64,000 bases of DNA from Streptomyces qinglanensis. Lineage in GTDB: Bacteria; Actinomycetota; Actinomycetes; Streptomycetales; Streptomycetaceae. The first letter of the stretch is position 1. Every line of letters starts with the position of its first letter. This document shows positions 49,779-58,870 of this stretch, in pieces. The notes under the pieces were generated by a model. It did no database searches, was not told the DNA's origin, and saw only the letters and a program-made list of their open reading frames with translations. The stretch spans positions 496,001 to 560,000 of the forward strand of contig NZ_FOGO01000002.1 of assembly GCF_900111245.1 (NCBI RefSeq). The letters are read 5' to 3'. The position numbers and the translations under genes were made by a program.

Positions 49779-50154
49779 TCAGCCACCACCCCTTACGGTG
49801 CAGATCTGTCCTGGTCGATCATGTGGACCGCGTCGCGTGCTGCGCTTGCTCGGCGTGCCCCTGCCATGTCACCCGCGGTGTCGGTGCGGGCGCGATTCAT
49901 CAGCCAAAAAGCGGTCATAGCATCACAAGACATGTGCACCGTGTGCAAGCACCGAATGACTCCGTGTTGCCTACCAGTTGCGCCGGGGCGCACGCCGGTC
50001 GCACTGCCGAGGAGAACGCAGGCCGCAGCGGCGGTATGTGCGCGCCGACGGGGAGCGGTAGGGGCGCGGCGGGGTGTGACAGGGCGGGACGGGGCCCGCG
50101 GCGCCGTTCGCGGCGCCGTTCGCGAGGGGCTGCGGCGAAGGGCTGAGCGAGGGC
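49779..50154. other. Intergenic region upstream of sigF-like gene
   Basis: No gene is firmly supported. An AT-richer patch at 49895-49975 is the probable sigF promoter. A minus-strand frame of about 46 codons from an ATG near 49932 (MSCDAMTAFWLMNRARTDTA) reaches to 49793, but its codon usage is poor; I leave it out as a gene. Confidence 0.4.
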
Positions 50155-50319
50155 TCAGTTGATCAGCGAGGTCATGAACCGGCCGACGCCCTGGGCCGCA
50201 CTGGAGATGCCTTCGAAACCTATCTGGACCAAGTCGGCCGAGCGTTCGGGGGACGTGATGATCGTGTACAGCACGAAGACGACAAGCACGTAGCCCGCGA
50301 TCTTCTTCGTCTGCGCCAT
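50155..50319 (-). CDS. 54-residue membrane peptide
   Basis: Starts MAQTKKIAGYVLVVFVLYTI and ends SAAQGVGRFMTSLIN. One membrane helix (IAGYVLVVFVLYTIIT) after a short basic N-terminus is followed by an amphipathic tail. GGGAGGG lies 10 nt before the ATG, and codon bias is strong, so it is very likely a real gene. Its position beside the sigF-like gene suggests it belongs to the same conserved Streptomyces cluster. Function unknown. Confidence 0.75.
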   Translation of the reverse strand: MAQTKKIAGYVLVVFVLYTIITSPERSADLVQIGFEGISSAAQGVGRFMTSLIN

Positions 50320-50887
50320 CGCGCTGTCCCTCCCCCGGGCGTTCCGACCCCCGAGTGTTCGATCATCGACACCCTGTCCACCGATGTGGCGGTGCGAGTG
50401 TAGCGGGAACAGTGAGCCGCCAGCAGGTGAAGGAGATTCCGGCCTCTCCCGCCTCCCGCTTCCCGCACGTGTCTTCCCGCCTCGCGCACATCTCGGCTCC
50501 TCCCCTCCTCCCCCCTCCTCTTCTCTTCTCCTCCCTCTTCGGTCGGCGTGGCGAGGGCCGTGCGACGCCCTGGGAGGGCCGTGGGAGGGCGTTGCGAGGC
50601 TGTGCGACGCCGTGGCGGGGCCGGGGAGGGCGCTGCGGGGCTGTGCGGGGGCACTGCACGAGGGACGGGGACGGCCCCGCCCGGACCCGCCGACGCGACT
50701 GCCGGAGCGGCGCTGTGCGGGCGTCCCAGCAGCGCAGGGTGAACCGCAGAGCGAACCGCAGGGTGAACCGCAGCGCGAACGCTGAGCAGCGCAGTGCGGG
50801 ACGGGCGCAGGTCCGGTGCGGGACGGCAGCGGCGGTGCGGGACGGCAGCCGCGGAGCGGCTTGTGGCCCGGTGCCGGGAAAGCCGGC
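50320..50887. other. Gene-free stretch with pyrimidine tract and short repeats
   Basis: A plus-strand CT tract lies at about 50489-50541. GAGGGCCGTGGGAGGGCGTT-type repeats follow to about 50650, then GTGAACCGCA-type 10-bp repeats near 50738-50785. No gene is seen. Confidence 0.5.
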
Positions 50888-51835
50888 TCAGGTGAGGAGG
50901 ACGGTCTTTCCCCGGGCGCCTCCCGCGCGGTTGCGTGCCACGGCCCCCGGCGCCTCGTCGAGTGGCACCTCGACCTCGATCGGCACGGTCAGCGGACCGC
51001 TGTCGATCTCCTCGCCGAGCCGTTCCAGCAGTTCGGCGGAGGCCGCGAGGTGGTAGTTGATGCCTTCGATGCGGCGTCCGTGGAGGGCGTCCAGCGAGGC
51101 CGCGTCCAGGGTGGAGACGGCCACGCCGCCGTCCCGGACCAGTGCCGTGTTCCGGGCGAACTCCTCGGCCGACGTCGACCCCAAGTCGACCAGCGCGTCC
51201 ACGCCGCCGGGGTACTCCTCCCGGACGGCCGCTGCCAGCTCCGTCGTACGGACGTCGACGGCCGACGCCGCGCCGAAGGCGCCCATCCGTGCCTGGTCGT
51301 GGCCGTGCGTGGCGGCGATCACGCGCAGCCCACGAGCTGACGCGAGCTGGGTGAGGAAGGTGCCGACGCCGCCCGCGGCTCCGATGATCAGCACGCTCTC
51401 GTATGAGCGCAGCGCTGCGGAGTCCATGATTCCGAGGGCCGTCATGCCCGCGGTGGGGGCGCCCGCCGCGGTGGTGAGCGGGATGCTGGTGGGGGCGCGT
51501 GCGATGCTGCCCGCTTCGTTGACCACCACGTACTCCGCGTACGTCCCGCCGCCCACCGGTTCGCTCACCACGTGGCCGAAGACCTGTTCACCCGGGGTGA
51601 AGCGGTACGCCTCGGCGCCGCAGCTCTCCACGGTCCCGGCGAAGTCCGCCCCCATGACGAGCGGGAAGTCGTAAGGGACCAGGCTCTCCAGCATGCCCTC
51701 GGCGATCTTCCAGTCCAGCGGGTTCAGGCCCGCCGCCACGACCCGGACCAGCACCTCGCCCTCGCCGGGCTCGGGCCGCCTCGCCTGCAGGATCTCGGGC
51801 CGCCCGTTCCGCTCCCGTACACCGACAGCACGCAT
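50888..51835 (-). CDS. Quinone-oxidoreductase-type NADP-dependent alcohol dehydrogenase (MDR superfamily)
   Basis: 315 residues. The MDR fold is clear: VVAAGLNPLDWKIAEGML, FPLVMGADFAGTVESCG, PGEQVFGHV, then the Rossmann fold with AAGVGTFLTQLA (SVLIIGAAGGVGTFLTQLAS) and VDALVDLGSTSAEEFARNTA. No zinc ligands are present, so it is of the zinc-free quinone reductase class that reduces enones or quinones with NADPH. ATG 51835 is chosen; 21 upstream in-frame codons lack coding character. It stands alone. Confidence 0.9.
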   Translation of the reverse strand: MRAVGVRERNGRPEILQARRPEPGEGEVLVRVVAAGLNPLDWKIAEGMLESLVPYDFPLVMGADFAGTVESCGAEAYRFTPGEQVFGHVVSEPVGGGTYAEYVVVNEAGSIARAPTSIPLTTAAGAPTAGMTALGIMDSAALRSYESVLIIGAAGGVGTFLTQLASARGLRVIAATHGHDQARMGAFGAASAVDVRTTELAAAVREEYPGGVDALVDLGSTSAEEFARNTALVRDGGVAVSTLDAASLDALHGRRIEGINYHLAASAELLERLGEEIDSGPLTVPIEVEVPLDEAPGAVARNRAGGARGKTVLLT

Positions 51836-52230
51836 CCACCCGCGCCTCCCTGCTCCCCCCTGGGACCAGCGGACCTCTCTCAACGTACGACAGCACACAG
51901 TCCCCCGCAGAGCACCGGCGCTCCCGGTGCGGAACGAGGCGGGAAACGGCAGCGCGACAGGAGGCGGGCGGCGCTGTGCACCGTCGCGGGGAGGCGGGGG
52001 TTCCGGGAAAGAGCGGGTTCTCTCCGGCCGCGGTTTTCCGGCGAGGCGGAGCCGAAACCGTACCGGAAAAACGGCAGGAACAATGCTAGTCTGCAGCCAG
52101 CAGCGTCATTGCTGACGGTCCGCAGGATGCGGACCCCGCACCTTTGTCGGAACGAAGAGCGGGGCCGCGGACGAGGACCTCCGATGGGCTCATCCCGTGC
52201 CGGGGGTGGGCCCATCATCTCGTAGGGGAA
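51836..52230 (+). promoter_or_regulatory. Promoter and structured leader, possible non-coding RNA
   Basis: TAGTCT at 52087-52092 in CAATGCTAGTCTGC looks like a -10 element. Downstream are GGTCCGCA / TGCGGACC (52117-52135, 8-bp stem, 3-nt loop) and GATGGGC / GCCCATC (from about 52180 to 52215). A 13-codon frame (MGSSRAGGGPIIS) begins at 52182. The patch is AT-richer than its surroundings. It could be a regulated leader or an sRNA for the genes that follow. Confidence 0.45.
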
Positions 52231-52359
52231 CTACCACAGTTGCTCTGTCCGGACGGCGTAGTACACCGCCTGGAAGAGGCCGGCGATCGCTCGTGCGAGA
52301 TCAGCGAAACGCTGCAATGTCGTCCTCGCCGGTTCAGACTTCCAGCCCGCACCGGCCAT
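52231..52359 (-). CDS. Candidate 42-residue peptide
   Basis: Reads MAGAGWKSEPARTTLQRFAD to the end AVRTEQLW. The middle (LQRFADLARAIAGLFQAVYY) is a strong amphipathic helix. GAGGAG lies just upstream of ATG 52359. It is divergent from the next candidate with only 32 bp between starts, so the two can hardly both have normal promoters. No family recognised. It could be a small toxin- or membrane-active-type peptide, but this is a guess. Confidence 0.3.
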   Translation of the reverse strand: MAGAGWKSEPARTTLQRFADLARAIAGLFQAVYYAVRTEQLW

Positions 52360-52391
52360 TTCTCCTCACCCCCTCTCAAAGGGAGGTTGGG

Positions 52392-52655
<264 letters not shown>

Positions 52656-52766
52656 CTCGCGCTGCACATGCCGGACGAGCAGCCGGCGCCTTCCTTCTGT
52701 CCGGGCGAAGTCTTCTCCCGTCCGGGCGGTCCGGGCTCCTCCTGGTCGTCGCCGGGGAGCGGGGGC

Positions 52767-53342
52767 TCAGTCGGCGGGAGCGGCCGCTCCGGTGGCTCCG
52801 GCCTGCTTCGCGCTGTGCCGCCGGGCCTTGGCCCGGTTTCCGCAGACGCGCATCGAGCACCAGCGGCGGCTGCGGTTCTTGGAGGCGTCCCAGAAGACCC
52901 AGGCGCATGTGTGCTCGGAGCAGCGCTTGAGCCGTGCGGCCTCCCCCGTGAGGGTCAGCTCGCACCAGGCGATCGCGAGTGCGGCCAGGGCCCTTCGGGC
53001 CGGAGGAAGGTCCGGCGCGGGGGACAGGGCGCCGCCGTCCGGGCCGCGGCCGACGCTGACCAGTACGGGAAGTTCGCGCAGTGCTTCGTCGGCTCCGGCG
53101 CTGAGTGCAGGGTCGGCGTGGTCCCCGACGTTGACTCCCAGCTCCTCCCGGACGCCGGCGCGCAGACGCAGGCAGAGGGCGTGGTCCCCGGGGCCGACCT
53201 CGTGTCCGCGGTCCAGCATCCCCCGCTCGGCGAGCCAGGTGGCGAGTCCGCCCGCCGAGTCCAGCTCGTCGGTGCCGAGCTCCACGTCGACGGTGTTGGC
53301 GAAGGCTTCGATCAGTTGGGCCGAAGCCGGGGCATCACGCAT
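52767..53342 (-). CDS. CGNR zinc-finger / ABATE-domain protein
   Basis: 191 residues. The N-terminal ABATE-like part (AQLIEAFANTVDVELGTDEL, GGLATWLAERG) leads to the C-terminal CGNR zinc finger: LKRCSEHTCAWVFWDASKNR, then RRWCSMRVCGNRAKARRH, with four Cys and the CGNR signature. This is a stress- or nucleic-acid-linked transcription regulator family common in Streptomyces. ATG 53342 is preferred over GTG 53348 because GGGAGGAGG then lies at a proper distance. It is divergent from an MFS gene 237 bp away, and CTAAC-type repeats lie between, so it may regulate that transporter. Confidence 0.9.
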   Translation of the reverse strand: MRDAPASAQLIEAFANTVDVELGTDELDSAGGLATWLAERGMLDRGHEVGPGDHALCLRLRAGVREELGVNVGDHADPALSAGADEALRELPVLVSVGRGPDGGALSPAPDLPPARRALAALAIAWCELTLTGEAARLKRCSEHTCAWVFWDASKNRSRRWCSMRVCGNRAKARRHSAKQAGATGAAAPAD

Positions 53343-53579
53343 GGCCACCTCCTCCCGGCCCCACTCTACCCCCGACTAACCGGCTAACTGTTTTACCGGT
53401 AGCGGAAGTGTGCGGTGCTGTGCCAGACTCCGGTCTCGCCCTAACTGGTGAACACGATTAGGTGGTTAGGGAGAGGGCTCCGAGGTGGCTCTGGGGCGGC
53501 TCGCCGCGTGTCCGTGCGGCCGTGTACAGGCGGCTTGCGGCGATTTCTTCGGTTCCGAGGTGTGACGGGGGACGACTTG

Positions 53580-55142
53580 ATGAGTGGTGGACCGATACCG
53601 GCAGCGGGCGCGGTGGCGCCCACCGGGAGCGCGAGAGCGCCGAAGGGGGCGGACGCGGGACCGGAACCCGCGGCTGAGGCGGCGGCGCGCGCAGCAGCGC
53701 CGTCCACCGTCCCGCCCGCGTCGGACAGTCCGCCTGCGCCGGATCATCTGTCGGTGTCGGATCGTCCGCCTGCGACGGATCGTCCCTCCGTGCCGGATCG
53801 TCCGCCTGCGACGGATCATCCCTCCGTGCCGGATCGTCCGCCTGCGACGGATCATCCCTCCGTGCCGGACCGTCCGTCCGCACCGGGTCTGTCGTCGGCG
53901 CCGGACCCTGCCGTGCGGTACGGCACGCGCAACACGGTCGCCCTCCTGGTCTTCACGGCAGTCACCAACCTCGCGGACGGCGTCACCAAGATCGCGCTGC
54001 CGCTCCTCGCCACCCGCGCGTCCGGCTCCCCGGCCCAGGTGGCGGCGGTGTCCCTCAGCCTGTCGCTGCCCTGGCTGCTGGCGGCGCTGCACGTCGGAGT
54101 GCTGGTCGACCGCGTCGACCGGCGCCGCCTGCTGTGGGGCGCGAACGGCCTGCGACTGCTCGCGCTCGGCATCCTCTTCCGAGCCGCGGCGACCGACGGC
54201 GCCACCGTCCCCGCACTCTGCGCCGTCGGCACCGTGCTCGGCCTCGCCGAGGTCGTCGCGCTGACTGCCGCCTCCGCCCTGATCCCGGCCCTGACTCCGC
54301 CGCAGGGACGGGAGCGGGCGAACGCCTGGATCGCCGGGGCCGAGACGGTCTGCAACGAGTTCTGCGGCCCCTTCGTCGGCGGCCTGCTGCTCGCCGCGGG
54401 CACAGCCGTGGCCCTGGGGACGACCTGGGTGTCCTACCTGGCCGTCTCGTTCGTGCCGCTGCTGCTCGTCGGCCGCTTCCGCGCGGTCCGGGAGACCCCG
54501 GTGCCGGACCGGCCCGAGAGCGTCAACCGGCAGATCGCCGGCGGGCTGCGCTATCTGTGGCGGCATCTTCTGCTGCGCACGATGGCTCTGATCCTGACCG
54601 TCCTGTGCGCGTGCTGGGGCGCCTGGCTGGCGCTGATGCCGCTGTTCGCCACCGATGTCATGGGGGTGAGTCCCCAGGAGTACGGCGCGATCCTGAGCGC
54701 GCTGGGGATCGGCGGCCTGGTCGGCGCCCTCGTCGTCACCCGGGCCAACCGGCTTCTCGGCCGTCGCAGGGTGATGTTCGCCGACCTGGTCGGCACCTTC
54801 GTCATGATGGCCGTACCGGCACTCACCACCAGCGTCTGGGCCGTCGCCGCCGCGGCCTTCGCCGGAGGCGCAGGCGGCACGCTGTGGACGGTCAACTCCC
54901 GGACGATCGGCCAGCATCTGGTGCCCGACAGCATGCTCGGCCGCTACAACGCCGGGAGCCGCCTCTTCAGTTGGGGCGCCATGCCCCTCGGCGCCGGGCT
55001 GATGGGCCTCCTGGCCGAATGGTGCGGCATGCGCGCGGCGTTCCTGGTGTTCGCCGCTTCGGTCGCCGTCGCCGTCCTCCCCTTCCTGCGCGTCCTGACA
55101 CCCGCCGCGCTGGCGGAGGCGTTCGGTACGGAACGCGCCTGA
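53580..55142 (+). CDS. MFS transporter with repeat-rich N-terminal extension
   Basis: 520 residues. The first ~115 are hydrophilic and hold three 12-residue repeats (DRPPATDHPSVP type). Twelve membrane helices follow (NTVALLVFTAVTNLADGVTK, VAAVSLSLSLPWLLAALHVG, LILTVLCACWGAWLALMPLF). The loop VDRVDRRRLLWGANGLRLLA is the MFS motif A region, and this is a macrolide-type (MefA/enterobactin EntS-like) exporter. ATG 53580 has GGGGGA 8 nt upstream; an upstream in-frame start is unlikely. It is divergent from the CGNR regulator. Confidence 0.88.
   Translation: MSGGPIPAAGAVAPTGSARAPKGADAGPEPAAEAAARAAAPSTVPPASDSPPAPDHLSVSDRPPATDRPSVPDRPPATDHPSVPDRPPATDHPSVPDRPSAPGLSSAPDPAVRYGTRNTVALLVFTAVTNLADGVTKIALPLLATRASGSPAQVAAVSLSLSLPWLLAALHVGVLVDRVDRRRLLWGANGLRLLALGILFRAAATDGATVPALCAVGTVLGLAEVVALTAASALIPALTPPQGRERANAWIAGAETVCNEFCGPFVGGLLLAAGTAVALGTTWVSYLAVSFVPLLLVGRFRAVRETPVPDRPESVNRQIAGGLRYLWRHLLLRTMALILTVLCACWGAWLALMPLFATDVMGVSPQEYGAILSALGIGGLVGALVVTRANRLLGRRRVMFADLVGTFVMMAVPALTTSVWAVAAAAFAGGAGGTLWTVNSRTIGQHLVPDSMLGRYNAGSRLFSWGAMPLGAGLMGLLAEWCGMRAAFLVFAASVAVAVLPFLRVLTPAALAEAFGTERA
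53759..53866 (+). repeat. 36-bp tandem repeat, three units
   Basis: Units start GGATCGTCCGCCTGCGACGG at 53759, 53795 and 53831. They are in frame and code for 12 residues each. Confidence 0.92.
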
Positions 55143-55316
55143 CCCGGGCGCGCCGCACCTCGGACGCGGAGAGTTGACCCGCGCCCCGGCCCTCCGCCCG
55201 GCCCTCCGCCCGGTTCTCCGTCCGGCCCTCCGTCCCCGCCCTGCGGTGCTGAGGGCCGGGTGCCCGGTGGCGGTATGCGCACGGGTCGCCCGTCAGCGCC
55301 GGGGCCGGCCCCCGGA

Positions 55317-55364
55317 CCGGCCCCGAGACCGGCCCCGGGACCGGCCCCGAGACCGGCCCCGGGA
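55317..55364. repeat. 12-bp repeats between convergent genes
   Basis: Four units alternate CCGGCCCCGAGA and CCGGCCCCGGGA, partly overlapping the putP stop region. They sit in the 227-bp gap between the MFS and putP genes, whose 5' part (55180-55250) repeats CCGGCCCTCCG. They may act as a two-way terminator. Confidence 0.7.
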
Positions 55365-55369
55365 CCGGG

Positions 55370-57166
55370 TCACCGCCCGGAGCCGTCGGCGGGCGGCCCG
55401 GGGTACGAGGTGCCGCCGCCGTCCGCGGGCGGTGCGGGCCAGGACGAGGGGTAGGCGGAGGGGTAGGACGTGGGATACGAAGGCGACTGGGGAGGCGCCG
55501 GATACGAGGCCCCCTGCTGCGGGCGCTCCTGCCGACGCTGCTCCTGGCCCTGCCACGCACCCTGGCTCTGCCTCTGTTCCTGGCCTTGCATCTGGCCCTG
55601 CATCTGGCCCTGCACCTGTCCCGGGACCGGCCCTTGGGCCTGGCCCTCCGGTTCGGTGTGGAGCGGCTCCTCCGCCACCCCCGACCAGTCGAGGGCCGGA
55701 CGGCGCCCGACGAACGTGCCGAAGAACAGGGCCGCCGCGGTGGCGGCGAGTACTCCGGGCACCATCTCGTAGATGCCCGTCTGCAGCGGCCCGAGAAGCG
55801 GATCGATGTGCTTCCACAGCAGCACTGTCAGCGCTCCGGTGAGCATGCCCGCCTTCGCGCCGGCTGCTGTCATCTGCGGCCAGAACAGCGACAGGAGGAT
55901 GACGGGACCGAAGGCGGCGCCGAATCCCGCCCAGGCGTACGCGACGATGTCGAGCACGGCGCCCCCGCTCAAGGCGATCACATAGGCCACCAGCGCCACG
56001 GCCACCACGCTCAGCCGTCCGATCAGCAGCAGCATCGTGTCCGAGATCTGGGCCCGCCGTCGGAAGAACCCCCGGTAGAGGTCCTCGGTGAGGGACGTGG
56101 CCGAGACCAGGAGCTGGCTGTCCACCGTGGACTTGATCGCGGCGAGCACGGCCACCAGCAGGACTCCCGCGAGCCAGGGGGAGGTCAGCTGGGTGGACAG
56201 GGCGATGAAGACGGTCTCCGGGTTGTCGAGCGGCTTGTCGAGGGCGACGATCCCGGCGAGTCCGACGAGCGAGGCGCCGGTCAGGACGACGATCACCCAC
56301 ATGACGCCCAGTCGGCGGGCCAGCGGGATGTCCCGGGTGCTGCGGATGCTCATGAAGCGGGTCAGGATGTGGGGCTGGCCGAAGTAGCCCAGCCCCCAGG
56401 CGAGCAGCGAGATCGTCGCGACGGCTCCGAGCGAGTGGCCCGACGTCCAGTCCTTGTCGGCGAAGGACGCCTCGGCCAGCGGGTCGAGCAGCGCCGGGGT
56501 GGCGGTGGTGAGCTGGTCGTGCAGGGCGCCGAAGCCGCCGAGCTGCCACAGGGCGATCGCGGGGAGGGCGATCGCCGTGAGGAACATCAGGGTTCCCTGG
56601 ATGGAGTGGCTGATGCTCAGGGCCCGGAATCCGCCGAGAATGGTGTAGATGACGATCACCACGGCGAAGACGGTGAGCCCCAACTCGAAGCCAGCACCGA
56701 ATATTTCGTCCGCCAGAAGTCCGCAGGCGACGAGTCCGCTGGCGACGTACACGGTGAAGAACACGACGGTGACGACGGCCGACAGCAGCCGGATCATCCT
56801 GCTTCCGTCCTCGAAGCGTTCCTCCAGGTAGGACGGCAGGGTCACAGCCCCCACCCGTGCGGTGTAGATGCGCAAGCGGGGTGCGACGAAACGCCAGTTG
56901 AGATACGTGCCGACGATCAGCCCGACGGCGATCCAGGTGGCGCCGATCCCGGCCATGTACACAGCGCCCGGAAGCCCCAGGAAGAGCCAGCCGGACATAT
57001 CGGCGGCTCCGGCGGACAGTGCCGCCACCGGTGCGGTGAGTCGGCGGCTGCCGACGGTGAAATCATCGAATGTGGTCGTTTCTTCGTGCGTCACAACACC
57101 GACCATGACCATCGCGATCAGGAAGACGCCAAAGGTGATCATGACGGGGACGGTCAGGGCGATCAT
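55370..57166 (-). CDS. putP: Sodium/proline symporter
   Basis: 598 residues, sodium:solute symporter family. About 13 helices fill the first ~500 residues. Landmarks are LSAGAADMSGWLFLGLPGAV (sodium site), GTYLNWRFVAPRLRIYTARV, GGFRALSISHSIQGTLMFLT, GWGLGYFGQPHILTRFMSIR (as LLAWGLGYFGQPHILTRFMS) and AAIKSTVDSQLLVSATSLTEDLYRG in pieces. The C-terminal ~100 residues are Gln/Gly/Pro-rich with repeats of QGQMQGQ and YPSSYPS character, a disordered tail beyond the family's usual length. ATG 57166 has GGGAG 7 nt upstream. Substrate is proline by family resemblance. Confidence 0.92.
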   Translation of the reverse strand: MIALTVPVMITFGVFLIAMVMVGVVTHEETTTFDDFTVGSRRLTAPVAALSAGAADMSGWLFLGLPGAVYMAGIGATWIAVGLIVGTYLNWRFVAPRLRIYTARVGAVTLPSYLEERFEDGSRMIRLLSAVVTVVFFTVYVASGLVACGLLADEIFGAGFELGLTVFAVVIVIYTILGGFRALSISHSIQGTLMFLTAIALPAIALWQLGGFGALHDQLTTATPALLDPLAEASFADKDWTSGHSLGAVATISLLAWGLGYFGQPHILTRFMSIRSTRDIPLARRLGVMWVIVVLTGASLVGLAGIVALDKPLDNPETVFIALSTQLTSPWLAGVLLVAVLAAIKSTVDSQLLVSATSLTEDLYRGFFRRRAQISDTMLLLIGRLSVVAVALVAYVIALSGGAVLDIVAYAWAGFGAAFGPVILLSLFWPQMTAAGAKAGMLTGALTVLLWKHIDPLLGPLQTGIYEMVPGVLAATAAALFFGTFVGRRPALDWSGVAEEPLHTEPEGQAQGPVPGQVQGQMQGQMQGQEQRQSQGAWQGQEQRRQERPQQGASYPAPPQSPSYPTSYPSAYPSSWPAPPADGGGTSYPGPPADGSGR

Positions 57167-57781
57167 GTATTACTCCCTGTGCTGCGGAAGCGCCCTTTGG
57201 CACATACCGCGTATGCGGTCACACTTTCGGGCCGGGAGGCTGGAGCTTAGGAAAGCGAAGCGCTTTCTGGCGAGAGAATCCGGCGCCGCACCACTTGATC
57301 GGTTCCGGATCGTGATGCGCGCGCAGCTTCACGCTCCCCAACGGCCGTCCGAACGGGCGAGTACCGGGTGACGAGGGCGCCCACGTGCGCGCTTATCAGT
57401 ATGAATCGCGCGGAATCCGACCCTCCGTGCGGTCCTCGGCGTTCAGCCGTGCGGCCCTCCGTGCGGCCCTCCGCGCGGCGTTCCGTCGGCGCACCGCCCG
57501 GAGCGGCGGCGGTGGAGCGAACTCCGGAAACACCGGCGAACTTCCGTGAACACCAGCAGACACCAATAAACATCGACGGACATTCCTGAGCGTCGTCGCA
57601 AGTGTCGATGAAGAAGTCGCTGAAGAAATCGGTGGAGGAGGTGTGAACATCACGTCGCGTCGAAGATCGATGAACGCGACTGCACATCGAGAAACGTCGG
57701 CACACGCGAATGAACACCGGAAGACAGCGCCGAAGGCGAGTCGACAGCGCACGCTTCTTCCGTGCCGCCCGCGGCCGGCTC
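57167..57781. promoter_or_regulatory. putP upstream region with two palindromes
   Basis: CATACCGCGTATG (57203-57215) and GAAAGCGAAGCGCTTTC (57251-57267) are palindromes of operator type, 37 and 85 bp before the putP start. The second looks like a LacI/GntR-class site. Downstream, 57540-57720 is AT-richer with ACACC and GAACA repeats. No gene is supported there; a 62-codon plus-strand frame at 57643 has its GGAGG touching the start. Confidence 0.55.
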
Positions 57782-58414
57782 CTACTTCGTGCCGTATGCC
57801 CGCAAAAAGGTCCGCACTCCCTCGACGATGAGCGGCCGGACGCGGGTGTCCTCCGCCGCGTTCGCGGAGCCGAGCCTGTCCAGTGCGACACCGAAGGTCA
57901 GCGCGAGGAACTGGTCGGCCGCGAGCCGCGAGTCGGGGACGTCCAGCAGTCCGGCGGCGGCGAGGGCGGCGAACCGCTCGCCGATCGCCTCGTCGGGGGT
58001 GTCGGCCATGGGGTTGTAGCCCCGGTGCGGCAGGTGGCCGGACTCCGTCCGGACCAGCCGGAGCAGCGTCGCGTACTCCGCCGAGTCGAGCATTTCGGTC
58101 GCGATCTGCATCGAGAACGCGACCAGGGCGTCCTCGAGGCCGGCCGCCTCGGTGCGGTCGGTGAGGGTGTCGTCCAGGGTGCGCCGGACCGTGGTGATCA
58201 GGGACTGGCCGACGGTGTCGACGACCGCGTGCAGCAGCGTCTGCTTGTCGCCGAAGTAGTCGTAGACCGTCCGCTTGGACACCCCGGCCCGCGCGGCGAC
58301 CGCGTCGACGCTGGACCGGTCGAAGCCGTCGGCGAGGAACAGTTCCCGGGCCGCCGAGAGGATCGCGGCCCGCTTCTGCGCTGACCCCTCGCGCAGTGTC
58401 TTCGTGGTCGGCAT
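57782..58414 (-). CDS. TetR-family repressor of the MFS/monooxygenase operon
   Basis: 210 residues from ATG 58414. The HTH is AAILSAARELFLADGFDRSS with VAARAGVSKRTVYDYFGDKQ. The C-terminal part (LVRTESGHLPHRGYNPMADT, AADQFLALTFGVALDR) is typical of the TetR_C AefR-like group. TAGGAT on the minus strand (58426-58421) ends 6 nt before the ATG, so the message is probably leaderless; GTG 58420 would lie next to that element. A 23-bp near-palindrome just upstream (58432-58454) is its likely operator. It is divergent from the transporter, the usual efflux arrangement. Confidence 0.9.
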   Translation of the reverse strand: MPTTKTLREGSAQKRAAILSAARELFLADGFDRSSVDAVAARAGVSKRTVYDYFGDKQTLLHAVVDTVGQSLITTVRRTLDDTLTDRTEAAGLEDALVAFSMQIATEMLDSAEYATLLRLVRTESGHLPHRGYNPMADTPDEAIGERFAALAAAGLLDVPDSRLAADQFLALTFGVALDRLGSANAAEDTRVRPLIVEGVRTFLRAYGTK

Positions 58415-58431
58415 GGGCACATCCTAGCGTT

Positions 58432-58454
58432 CTACACTGCACCGTGTAGTGTAG
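58432..58454. promoter_or_regulatory. TetR operator, 23-bp near-palindrome
   Basis: CTACACT at one end and AGTGTAG at the other. The inner bases also pair except for two symmetric mismatches. It lies beside the -10 of the TetR gene, so binding would block it. The rest of 58455-58870 holds no supported gene, although CCCGCCCCTC-type repeats occur near 58725-58800. Confidence 0.75.
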
Positions 58455-58870
58455 TTCTCGAGCTCGCGTCGCAGTGCCCACTGCTCCTCCGCACCGCACC
58501 CGTGCACCGCCCTGCCCCCGGCGGGGCAGCGCCGGCACCATCCGACCACCCGTTTCTCCGGGGCCACCCGCCGCGGCGGCCCCGGACCCGACCACAGAAC
58601 TCCCGCGCATTGCGGCCCATGTGCTGCGTGCAGCACGTACAGCCGCAGTCCGCACCGGGCCGAGGGCCGGTCAGGGCGGGCAACAGCGGCGGCGGTACAC
58701 GCCCAAGGCCGCCCCTTTTCCCGCCCCCCTCCTCGTCCCTCTTCCCGCCCCTCTCCCCGCCTCGCTCCCCGCCCCGCTCCCCGTCCCTCTTCCCCGCCCG
58801 GGCACGAACGCCCGGCAGGGACGGGCCGGGCGGCACAGACGACTCGCCCGGCACAGACGAAAGGACATCC

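Noticed and set aside
49793..49993. 66-codon minus-strand frame upstream of the sigF-like gene
   Set aside because: Codon usage does not fit the genome and the stretch looks like a promoter region.
57643..57831. 62-codon plus-strand frame with GGAGGAGG next to its GTG
   Set aside because: The ribosome site touches the start codon, codon usage is poor and the frame runs into the antisense of the TetR gene.
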